Origin: Phycisphaerales bacterium | GTDB lineage: Bacteria > Planctomycetota > Phycisphaerae > Phycisphaerales > SM1A02 | Length of the DNA stretch: 64,000 nucleotides | Direction of reading: 5' to 3' | NCBI GenBank assembly: GCA_029245245.1 | Contig: JAQWPT010000005.1 | Span: forward strand, 1-64,000 | Shown here: positions 7,458 through 14,625 of the stretch, one piece after another | How the letters are laid out: each line of letters opens with the position of its first letter | Position numbering within the stretch: position 1 is the stretch's first letter | Made by a program: the position numbers and the translations under genes | Notes under the pieces: generated by a model | Told to the model about the DNA's origin: nothing | Seen by the model: the letters and a program-made list of their open reading frames with translations, nothing else | Database searches by the model: none

Positions 7458-9229
7458 ATCTTCGGGTCGTCGGTTTCGAGGTTTTCGTAGGGGACGAGTT
7501 TCATGCCGGGAAGGAGTTCAAGTGTTCCATCGGCATGAACGCGCAATTGTCCACTGTCATTGAGGTATTTCAAGATGGAAACCTGCAGATCCCGGAAAGC
7601 CGCATCCCGGCTGTCCTGGGCCTGGATCAACTGCTGGATCGACTGCAGGGAACTCAGCACCGAGACCCGGTCGGGGTCCGCCTCGATGGAGGCCATTCCC
7701 AGTTCGGCGATCTCCACGTTTCGACGCTGCATGTCCAGTGCGAAGAGGTTCGCATCGATGTCCCGAACGGCGGAGCGGACCTCGATGACGAGGGTGTCCC
7801 TGAACAGGATGAAGGCTCTCTGGGCCCGTTCCAGATTGATCTGGGCCTGCCGAACCTGCAGCTTCTCGATTTCCCGGTCCAGGGGGAGTCCGAGGTTGAG
7901 CCCGCCGGAGTAGCCGAGATTCTTGAAATCCGGGTTCAACCCTTCCCAGCCGGAGTCGCCGCGTCCACCGACATCCGCCTCGAGGACCAGGTTCAGATCC
8001 GGCAACAGGGAGTTTTCGGCGTTGCGGATGTAGCGCTGGAAGTCCACCAGCCGGTCACGCTGGGTCTGGAGATCCAGGCGATTGGACAGCGACATGAGTA
8101 CGGCGCCATCCATGGTGACAGCGGGGACCTGCAGAGCCAATGCATCCTCGTCGATGATCACCGCCTGTTCGATGTCCAGCCCGATCAATCGCTTGAAGCG
8201 ATCAACGGAAAGGCGGAACTCTTCCCATTGCCGGGCCAGCTTCGCCTTCTCGCTGAGGGCGGAGTTCTCCGCTTCGGCCGTCTGGTAGAAACTTGCCCGC
8301 CCCGCTTCGTAGAGGGCCCGCTGGCGGGCCGACAACTGGTCGTAGTAGGCGATGCCTTCCTGGGTGTGGCGGAGCCGCCGTCGTTCCACCTGCAGGGTGA
8401 GGAATTCGGTGGTCAGTCGCAGGAGGAACTCCCGGCGGAAGTCCTCGAACTTCCGGGCGGCGTATACGAGATTCCGCTCGGCCTGGATGAGACTTTCCTG
8501 GGCTACGGGTCCTGCGCCACGGAGGAAGGGAATGGAGGCTCCGAGCACGAATTGGCTTGTCAGGCTGCTTGGATCATCTTCCTGGCTGACGCGTCGATGC
8601 AGCAGGTCGGAGAAACTTGCCAGGTAGCGGGCGGAGACCTCGCCACCGTAGGGAAGCTTCTGGGTGACACCCCACTCGTTGACCACGTTCAAAGAGGTGT
8701 CATAGAAGCCGTTGTCCGGTTCCGCATCGATCCCCGTGGAGATCGTGTCGAAGAATCGCGGTACCCACCGGTGCTGCTCGATGAGCAGGCTCAGGCAGGA
8801 GAGCACATACTCCTCCTGGGCGAACTGGTACTCGCGTGCATTCTTGTAGGCGAACAGAAGCGACTCCTGCAGCCCGAGCACCGTCGCGTCCGCATCCGCT
8901 TCCTGGTAGGACTGCAGTCGGACAAGCACTTCATTGGCATCGGTTTCGGCCGTGGCTACGTACACCATCTCTCCTGCGTCGGGGTTGTACGTGGGAGGAT
9001 GTTTTTCATCGAGCACTTCTTCGTCTGCAGTGATATGGCCCCACGCATCGACCTGGGGTGACGGGGCGCCCTGCCCGAGATCGCCACTGGCTTCTTCAAG
9101 CAGGGTGTTCACTCGCGTGTCGATGGTGTTGAACCCGGCGTAGCAGCCACCAAGAGCGCACATGACCATGAACGCTGGCACGCCAAGGCGGAGGGTTCGA
9201 TTCTGCGTATCGTGGTGATCGAATCGCAT
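7454..9229 (-). CDS. TolC-family outer-membrane efflux lipoprotein
   Basis: A 591-residue outer-membrane efflux protein. The N-terminus ends at a lipobox (CALGGC, Cys29), so like OprM it is probably lipid-anchored. The body has the two long helical hairpin repeats of the family, with heptad-rich stretches such as SALSEKAKLARQWEEFR and a later QAQINLERAQRAF. It is somewhat longer than TolC (about 470 mature residues) because of an N-terminal extension of about 90 residues. A TACAAA just four bases before the ATG may be part of a very short leader. It is followed without a gap by the adaptor gene, so the pair is one operon. Confidence 0.9.
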   Translation of the reverse strand: MRFDHHDTQNRTLRLGVPAFMVMCALGGCYAGFNTIDTRVNTLLEEASGDLGQGAPSPQVDAWGHITADEEVLDEKHPPTYNPDAGEMVYVATAETDANEVLVRLQSYQEADADATVLGLQESLLFAYKNAREYQFAQEEYVLSCLSLLIEQHRWVPRFFDTISTGIDAEPDNGFYDTSLNVVNEWGVTQKLPYGGEVSARYLASFSDLLHRRVSQEDDPSSLTSQFVLGASIPFLRGAGPVAQESLIQAERNLVYAARKFEDFRREFLLRLTTEFLTLQVERRRLRHTQEGIAYYDQLSARQRALYEAGRASFYQTAEAENSALSEKAKLARQWEEFRLSVDRFKRLIGLDIEQAVIIDEDALALQVPAVTMDGAVLMSLSNRLDLQTQRDRLVDFQRYIRNAENSLLPDLNLVLEADVGGRGDSGWEGLNPDFKNLGYSGGLNLGLPLDREIEKLQVRQAQINLERAQRAFILFRDTLVIEVRSAVRDIDANLFALDMQRRNVEIAELGMASIEADPDRVSVLSSLQSIQQLIQAQDSRDAAFRDLQVSILKYLNDSGQLRVHADGTLELLPGMKLVPYENLETDDPKI

Positions 9230-9376
9230 GGTCTTTGTATCGGCAGGGAGTCGTCAATGAGTTCCAGAGGGAATGTTCCATTCTAGGAAGCCTGTTCGCC
9301 GGACCGGAGCGGGCCGCGGTATTGACCGCAAATTGAACACCAGAAAGCCGTTTCAAGGTGTTGCAGGGCCGATTGG

Positions 9377-9382
9377 TACACT
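9377..9382 (+). promoter_or_regulatory. upp: candidate -10 element (TACACT) of leaderless upp promoter
   Basis: TACACT is separated from the upp ATG by six bases (TGGGCC), so transcription would begin at about the start codon. No Shine-Dalgarno is present. Confidence 0.55.
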
Positions 9383-9388
9383 TGGGCC

Positions 9389-10036
9389 ATGCCCCACGTG
9401 CCGCCCCACTTTCCAAACCTGACCATTCTCGATCATCCAGTCATCCAGGATCGACTGACACGGATCCGCGATGAATCGACTCCGCCGCAGCGATTCCGTC
9501 GTCTGCTGGATGAGATCGCCGGGTTGATGACCTTCCGGGTGTGCCACGATCTTCCCACCAGGGAGGTCTCGGTCACCACGCCACTGGAGACAGCCGAGGG
9601 CACGAGCCTGCAGTTGCCAATCACGCTCGTCCCGATTCTCCGCGCGGGCATCGGCATGACCGACGGGATTCTCTCGATGCTGCCGGAGGCTCGGGTTGGA
9701 CACCTGGGGGTCTACCGCGATGAGGAAACCAGCCAGCCCGTGCCCTACTACCAGAAGATGCCGCCGGACATTGCCCGGGGGCCTGTCCTGGTGGTCGATC
9801 CGATGCTGGCCACCGGTGGCTCTGCGGCCTTCGCCCTGGACCGCATGAAGGAGCTCGGTTGCTCGAACATCCGCATGATCTGTCTCGTGGTGGCACCGGA
9901 GGGCGTTACGCACCTCCTCGAGGCCCATCCGGATGTGCCCGTCTATACGGCGGCACTGGATCGCTGCCTCGATGAAAACAACTACATCCGTCCGGGGCTG
10001 GGAGACGCCGGAGACCGCATCTTCGGAACGCAGTAG
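9389..10036 (+). CDS. upp: uracil phosphoribosyltransferase
   Basis: Makes UMP from uracil and PRPP. The 215 residues fit the family. The motifs are VPILRAGIGM (about 81-90), the PRPP-binding loop VDPMLATGGS (136-145), and the C-terminal uracil-binding segment around DNNYIRPGLGDAGDR-like sequence (here ENNYIRPGLGDAGDR). The gene stands alone on plus, divergent from tolC, with 159 bases between. A TACACT at 9377-9382 ends six bases before the ATG with no Shine-Dalgarno, so the transcript may be leaderless. Functionally it pairs with the cytosine deaminase at 4.3-4.7 kb. Confidence 0.97.
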   Translation: MPHVPPHFPNLTILDHPVIQDRLTRIRDESTPPQRFRRLLDEIAGLMTFRVCHDLPTREVSVTTPLETAEGTSLQLPITLVPILRAGIGMTDGILSMLPEARVGHLGVYRDEETSQPVPYYQKMPPDIARGPVLVVDPMLATGGSAAFALDRMKELGCSNIRMICLVVAPEGVTHLLEAHPDVPVYTAALDRCLDENNYIRPGLGDAGDRIFGTQ

Positions 10037-10056
10037 GATCGCGCTGCCTGATCTGG

Positions 10057-10062
10057 TACAAC
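10057..10062 (+). promoter_or_regulatory. candidate -10 element (TACAAC) before the DNA methyltransferase
   Basis: TACAAC is followed by AGGATC and then the ATG, a spacing of six bases. AGGA could alternatively act as a weak ribosome binding site, so this is less clear than upp. Confidence 0.4.
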
Positions 10063-10068
10063 AGGATC

Positions 10069-11001
10069 ATGGGCGAGACCGCACCAAACCTGTTCGAGAC
10101 GACTCCCGATGGAGCATCGGGAACCGGCCCCGCCTACCAGGCCCAGGACCCTGCGACCAGCCTGTATCTCGGCGATTGTCGACAGGTACTTCCGATCCTG
10201 CCTGAGGCGGGAACGGTGGATCTCGTCTTCGCCGATCCTCCCTTCAACTGGGACGTCAACTACGGGGACTGGGACGACTCCATGCCCCGGGAGGACTACG
10301 AGCAGTTCACCCACCAATGGCTGGATGCATGCATCGAGGTTCTTGCTCCCAACGGAAGCCTCTGGGTCAATATTCCCGACGACACCGCAGCCGAGATCGT
10401 TCTGCACCTCAAGTCACGCGGACTGACGATGGTCAACTGGTGCATCTGGCACTTCCGGTTCGGCCAGTGTCGCAACAGCGGGTTCATCACGTCGAAGGTC
10501 CACGCGCTCTACTTCTGCAAGGATCCGGCCAATCGGATCTGGAATCCGGACGCCATTCTCGAGCAGTCGGATCGGGCCAGCATCTACGGAGATGCCAGGA
10601 CCATGGCGAAGGAGACCAACAAGGGCATGCGTGTGCCGATGGACGTCTGGTATGGGAAGTACTGGGGCCGAATCCAGGGCAACAACAAGGAACGCCGCTC
10701 GGCTCATCAGAACCAGATTCCCGAGGTCTACCTCGAACGAATCATCGAGTCGTGCTCCAACGAGGGTTCCCTCGTCCTCGATCCCTTTGCCGGCAGCGGA
10801 ACGACCGGTACGGTCGCCCGGTCACTGGGACGTCGATCGATCGGCATCGAGTATTCACCCCAGAGCGCAGCCAGTGCGTGGGAACGCATCCATGACATCG
10901 GCATGGTGCGCAAGGGTGAGGGTATTGGAGCGTCCTCGGCGATCTTCGCCTCCCGTGGTGGCAGCCGCGCATCCACCCCACATGGCGATGGCGGATCGTG
11001 A
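10069..11001 (+). CDS. site-specific DNA methyltransferase (N6-adenine or N4-cytosine), solitary
   Basis: A 310-residue AdoMet-dependent DNA methyltransferase. The catalytic motif DPPF (56-59) comes first and the AdoMet-binding DPFAGSGTT (238-246) near the C-terminus, which is the beta-class order (as in CcrM/HinfM-type enzymes). Between them lie HALYFCKDP and a target-recognition stretch. The last about 25 residues are Gly/Ser-rich and probably disordered. No restriction endonuclease is adjacent; the next gene, a phosphoesterase, overlaps its stop by four bases (GTGA). A regulatory or epigenetic role is therefore more likely than restriction. The recognition site cannot be read from sequence. 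Confidence 0.92.
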   Translation: MGETAPNLFETTPDGASGTGPAYQAQDPATSLYLGDCRQVLPILPEAGTVDLVFADPPFNWDVNYGDWDDSMPREDYEQFTHQWLDACIEVLAPNGSLWVNIPDDTAAEIVLHLKSRGLTMVNWCIWHFRFGQCRNSGFITSKVHALYFCKDPANRIWNPDAILEQSDRASIYGDARTMAKETNKGMRVPMDVWYGKYWGRIQGNNKERRSAHQNQIPEVYLERIIESCSNEGSLVLDPFAGSGTTGTVARSLGRRSIGIEYSPQSAASAWERIHDIGMVRKGEGIGASSAIFASRGGSRASTPHGDGGS

Positions 11002-11894
11002 GCACCGGAGCCACTGATCTGAACAATCCAGAGGCCACCGTCGAGCTCTTCACCTCGGCGGGGCAAGCCATGCATGAAGCCGCTCATCGCAGCGGATCGA
11101 TCGTCCGGCTGCCCCGACACGGTCGACTGCTCGTTTCCGGAGACCTGCACGATCATCTCGACCACTGGTACCGCATCCAGCATCTGGCGAAGTTGCCGGA
11201 GTCCCCGGAACACCACGTGGTCGTGCAGGAACTCATCCATGGTGACCGCCTGCTCAATGGCATGGACTTCTCCTACCGCATGCTCGCCCGAGTTGCGGAA
11301 CTCGTGCTCGCGCACCCCGACCAGGTACACGTGGTGCTTGGCAACCACGAGTTGTCACAGTTGACCCGTCGCGCCGTCAGCAAGGGGGCCGGCAACAGCG
11401 TGGCGCTGTTCCAGGATGCGGTCGACTGGGTCTACGGTGATGATGCCCAGGCGGTGACCGAGGCGATTGAAACCTTCATCGCAGCGATGCCGCTGGCGGT
11501 CCGGACCGAGAGCGGACTGCTCTGCACGCACTCGCTGCCGGCGGTGGATCGCATGGGTGCGTTCGAGCCGGAGATTCTCGAGCGGCCACTGCGACCGGCT
11601 GACTACGAGGGGTCCGGATCTTCGATCTACATGCTGACCTGGGGGCGTCGTCACGAGGACACGCAGTTGGACATGCTTGCCAAGCGATGGGGTGTGACGA
11701 CATTCTGCATCGGGCACCAGTCGGTTCCCGAGGGAATCCGCCAGGATGGTCCGCGACTGGTTGCGATCAACAGTGACAGGGCCAATGGCATGGTCATCGA
11801 CTGGCCGCTGGATCGGGATCCGTCACCGGAGGCCCTGCTGAAGGCTGCGGTCCACCTCCAGTCGGTTTCCATCACGGAGGGCGGCGGGTCATGA
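10998..11894 (+). CDS. calcineurin-like metallophosphoesterase
   Basis: A 298-residue protein with the metallophosphoesterase metal ligands GDLHDH (48-53), a later GNHELS (about 115-120), THSLP and IGHQSV. The spacing fits the PPP/bis(5'-nucleosyl)-tetraphosphatase-like superfamily. Its substrate is not evident. It starts with GTG at 10998, overlapping the methyltransferase stop, and its own stop overlaps the start of tsaB by four bases, so the three form a tightly coupled operon. The first about 40 residues carry no recognisable motif. Confidence 0.85.
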   Translation: MSTGATDLNNPEATVELFTSAGQAMHEAAHRSGSIVRLPRHGRLLVSGDLHDHLDHWYRIQHLAKLPESPEHHVVVQELIHGDRLLNGMDFSYRMLARVAELVLAHPDQVHVVLGNHELSQLTRRAVSKGAGNSVALFQDAVDWVYGDDAQAVTEAIETFIAAMPLAVRTESGLLCTHSLPAVDRMGAFEPEILERPLRPADYEGSGSSIYMLTWGRRHEDTQLDMLAKRWGVTTFCIGHQSVPEGIRQDGPRLVAINSDRANGMVIDWPLDRDPSPEALLKAAVHLQSVSITEGGGS

Positions 11895-12577
11895 GTCCGC
11901 TGCTGGCCATCGAGTGTTCGCAGCGTCAAGGTGGGGTGGCATTTCTCAACACTGATGGAACCGTGCATTGCACGCGATTCGATCCTGACGTGCGTCATGG
12001 GGATGCCCTGCTGCCGACGATCGATTCGCTGCTGCGCAGCGCCGGCTGCACGCCCCGGGAACTTGGAGGTTGTGGCGTGTCACTGGGCCCGGGAGGGTTC
12101 ACCGGACTTCGTGTGTCGACAGCCACCTGCAAGTCCATGGGACTTGCCCTGGGGATACCGATCTATGGAATTCCTTCCGCCCTGGTCGTGGCGTCTTCGA
12201 TTGCAGAAGAGCGGTCGAAGATGATCGTGGCGCTGGCTGGGAAGGGAGAGGGCGCATGGCTGACGGGTGTGGAGTGCCATGATGGTTGCTGGACCATGTG
12301 TCGACCCGGGGCCCTCGTGTCCGCCGGGGAGGAAGGTGACTGGTTCGACGGGGCATCGGTCCTGGTCGCGGATGAACACCTTCCCGGATCATTGCATCGC
12401 GCCGCCATGGAACGCGGGATGGAGATTCTGCCCCCGTCATGGAATCCCGAGGCGTGCCTGGCTTTGACGCGGACTCGACATGGTGCGGGGGACGCGGATC
12501 AGGTTCACGCATTGCAGCCGATCTACCCGAGGGTGCCCGAAGCCGTCTCGATCTGGCAGGCCCGAAAGCAGGGCTGA
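11891..12577 (+). CDS. tsaB: tRNA threonylcarbamoyladenosine biosynthesis protein TsaB
   Basis: The 228-residue non-catalytic partner of TsaD in making t6A37 on ANN-decoding tRNAs. It has the ASKHA-fold start LLAIECSQRQGGVAF (family: ILaIDTS...) and the diagnostic SLGPGGFTGLRVSTATCK (64-81). The D of the usual DTS is replaced, with ECS here, which is seen in some TsaBs. It overlaps the phosphoesterase stop by four bases. TsaD, TsaC and TsaE are not in the window. The following about 195 bases hold no supported gene. Confidence 0.9.
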   Translation: MSPLLAIECSQRQGGVAFLNTDGTVHCTRFDPDVRHGDALLPTIDSLLRSAGCTPRELGGCGVSLGPGGFTGLRVSTATCKSMGLALGIPIYGIPSALVVASSIAEERSKMIVALAGKGEGAWLTGVECHDGCWTMCRPGALVSAGEEGDWFDGASVLVADEHLPGSLHRAAMERGMEILPPSWNPEACLALTRTRHGAGDADQVHALQPIYPRVPEAVSIWQARKQG

Positions 12578-12772
12578 TCCCCCTTCCAGACCCTTCAAAC
12601 GGCCATTGGTTCCACCTGTACCGCTTGTGCGGTCTGGTGGGAACGGGTGGTTGCGGCAAGAGGGCGACACGACTGAAGAGGCCTCCCGGCTCCGTCGATG
12701 TGAAGGCGGGCAAGTGGGGCATTCTGGTCGATTGACGCGACCGGCCCCCTGACGACGCCCGGGAGGCAGCAC

Positions 12773-13369
12773 ATGACCAGTCGTGAACAGGCACGTGAAC
12801 CCATGCTCCAGAAGCAGGTCTTCACAACGGGCGAAGCCGCGGAACTCTGCAACGTGTCGCAGCAGACGATCATTCGCTGCTTCGACAAGGGGCGTCTCAA
12901 CGGGTTCCGGGTACCGGGTTCCCGGTTCCGCCGGATCCCCCGCGAGGATCTCATCACGTTCATGAAATGCAACGGCATGCCGGTCGATGCCCTTGGCAAG
13001 TCGGCTCAGACGCTTCTGCTTGTCGAGTCGAATCCCCAGCGTGTTGACCAGGTCAGCAGTGCCCTGGGAAACGGCAACGCAGTGGAACTTGAAGTCGCCA
13101 CCGATGCATTTGATGCCGGCACGTTCATGGAACGCTGTCAACCGGACCTGGTGGTCATCGGCAGTGGTTTGCATGGCGTGGACCCGGTCTCTGTGCGCCG
13201 TCGCCTGGATGAATCCAGTCGCAACGGGGTTCGGGTCATGGTCTTTCTCGGCGACAACGAGAACGGCCTGGAGGATCGACTCTCGGCCCAGGGCATCGAT
13301 GCCTGCGTCCGGGGTGATGTCGATGCATTGCTCATCCTGGACGAGTTGCGCGATCTGCACGGATCGTAG
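12773..13369 (+). CDS. HTH DNA-binding protein with degenerate receiver domain
   Basis: A 198-residue two-domain protein. Residues 15-68 are a MerR/excisionase-type helix-turn-helix with TTGEAAELCNVSQQTIIRCF and the wing RFRRIPREDLITFM. Residues about 79-195 fold like a response-regulator receiver (LLLVESNPQRVDQVSSAL). The phosphoacceptor position in PDLVVIGSG is Gly130 instead of Asp, and the conserved Lys is also absent (ACVRGDVD). It cannot be phosphorylated in the usual way and is probably a constitutive or ligand-gated regulator. GGGAGG lies seven bases before the ATG. The next gene also carries an atypical receiver. Confidence 0.82.
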   Translation: MTSREQAREPMLQKQVFTTGEAAELCNVSQQTIIRCFDKGRLNGFRVPGSRFRRIPREDLITFMKCNGMPVDALGKSAQTLLLVESNPQRVDQVSSALGNGNAVELEVATDAFDAGTFMERCQPDLVVIGSGLHGVDPVSVRRRLDESSRNGVRVMVFLGDNENGLEDRLSAQGIDACVRGDVDALLILDELRDLHGS

Positions 13370-13488
13370 CGCGTACCCCGTTCCGGGATTCGTGATCCCG
13401 GTTCGACTCCAAGCAATCACTGAAATGGCGGCGAGCACTCGCCGATTCAAGAGACAGTGTGAGACCTGATAACACAAGGCAGGGTTCG

Positions 13489-14625
13489 ATGGAACGCAAC
13501 AACGAGATGAACACGGGGGCCTCGCAACAGCCCGATCACAAATCCATGATGCCCAAGGTCGAAGGGCCGGCAACGGTCCTCGTGGTGGGCAGTCCCGATG
13601 CCTCCACCGATTCGATTCTCCAGTGCGTGCGAGAAGCGGGCCACCGGTGCACATGCGTCCCGACTCTGGATGGAGCCCGGAAGGCACTGCAGTCCGGGGA
13701 CACCGACCTGGTGCTCCTCGATGCCTGCCTGGACACGGGCGCCCTGTCGCTGATCACTGAATCGCGAACCAGTTGCCCCTGGCTTCGAGTCATCGCCTGG
13801 TCCCACGAGGCCGATTCCGATGCCACCATCGAGGCGATCCGGCTCGGCGCATCCGACTACCTGCTCCTTCCCGCCGCCCTGGATGAACTCCCCGGCCGAA
13901 TCGGCAAGGCGATTTCGCAGGGTCGATCGCATCGTCGGCGTGAGCAGAAGCTCCAGCGCCTGATGGAAGCCTGCAATACGCTGCGTGCCTCCAAGGACGA
14001 AATGTCGGAGCAGGTCGACGTGCTCTGCAGCGACCTGGCCTCCGCCTACAGGAACATCAAGGACCAGATGTCGACGGTCGAGATGACCACCGAGTTCCGT
14101 ACGCTCATCAGCCAGGAGCTCGATGTCGAGGACATGCTCCGCACGACGCTGGAGTACATCCTCAAGAAGGTCGGACCCACCAATGGTGTCGTGCACCTTC
14201 GAGAAGCCGAAGGTGAGTACGGCATCGGTGCATTCGTGAACTACGAATGGCAGGATCGAAACATCATGCCGTCGCTGGAGAAGCTCGGCGAACTGCTCTG
14301 CGGTCCCATGCAGTCCGAGGATTCACTCATGAAGTTCGAGGATGCCGAATCATTCGCGCGGCAGGATGGTGTGGATGCCGCCCTGTTCGAGGATTCGGAG
14401 ATCGTCTCCTTCACCTGCAACCGCAACGGCACCTGCCTGGCCATCGTCACGCTCTTCCGAAGCAGTTCGACACCGTTCACCGATGAGATGGCGGGAATGC
14501 TGGACGCCCTGCGCGACATCCTCGCCGAGCAGCTTGGTCGCATCCTTCGTGTCTACAAGCGGTCCACCAGTGAGTGGCCGGTCGAGAGCGAGGATGAATC
14601 GGACTGGGGCGACCTCGCGGCCTGA
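13489..14625 (+). CDS. atypical receiver / coiled-coil / GAF-like signalling protein
   Basis: A 378-residue cytosolic signalling protein. Residues about 27-145 are receiver-like with the phosphoacceptor Asp78 (LVLLDACLD). The acidic pair after strand 1 is reduced to VGSPD, and the conserved Lys is Leu127 (DYLLLP). A coiled coil runs about 150-205 (RREQKLQRLMEACNTLRAS). Residues about 215-355 resemble a GAF domain (MLRTTLEYILKKVGPTNGVV). There is no output enzyme or HTH, so it may act through its HTH partner encoded just upstream. A GTG 30 bases upstream at 13459 is an alternative start. The stop abuts that of dnaE. Confidence 0.78.
   Translation: MERNNEMNTGASQQPDHKSMMPKVEGPATVLVVGSPDASTDSILQCVREAGHRCTCVPTLDGARKALQSGDTDLVLLDACLDTGALSLITESRTSCPWLRVIAWSHEADSDATIEAIRLGASDYLLLPAALDELPGRIGKAISQGRSHRRREQKLQRLMEACNTLRASKDEMSEQVDVLCSDLASAYRNIKDQMSTVEMTTEFRTLISQELDVEDMLRTTLEYILKKVGPTNGVVHLREAEGEYGIGAFVNYEWQDRNIMPSLEKLGELLCGPMQSEDSLMKFEDAESFARQDGVDAALFEDSEIVSFTCNRNGTCLAIVTLFRSSSTPFTDEMAGMLDALRDILAEQLGRILRVYKRSTSEWPVESEDESDWGDLAA

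Noticed and set aside
7433..9061. Long plus-strand frame (542 codons) opposite the TolC-family gene
   Set aside because: It is the antisense shadow of a well-supported TolC gene, with no recognisable domain.
10069..11894. Possible restriction-modification or phage-defence island
   Set aside because: Only the methyltransferase fits. The neighbouring phosphoesterase and TsaB are housekeeping-like, and no nuclease, helicase or integrase is present.
12578..12772. Short overlapping frames between tsaB and the HTH gene
   Set aside because: About 195 bases with frames of fewer than 100 codons, partly overlapping tsaB, no domain, and no start signal. Treated as intergenic.
13383..13401. Perfect 7-bp hairpin CCGGGAT/ATCCCGG after the HTH gene
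   Set aside because: No T run follows, and the next gene is co-directional 88-118 bases away. A weak processing or attenuation site is possible but not supportable as a terminator.
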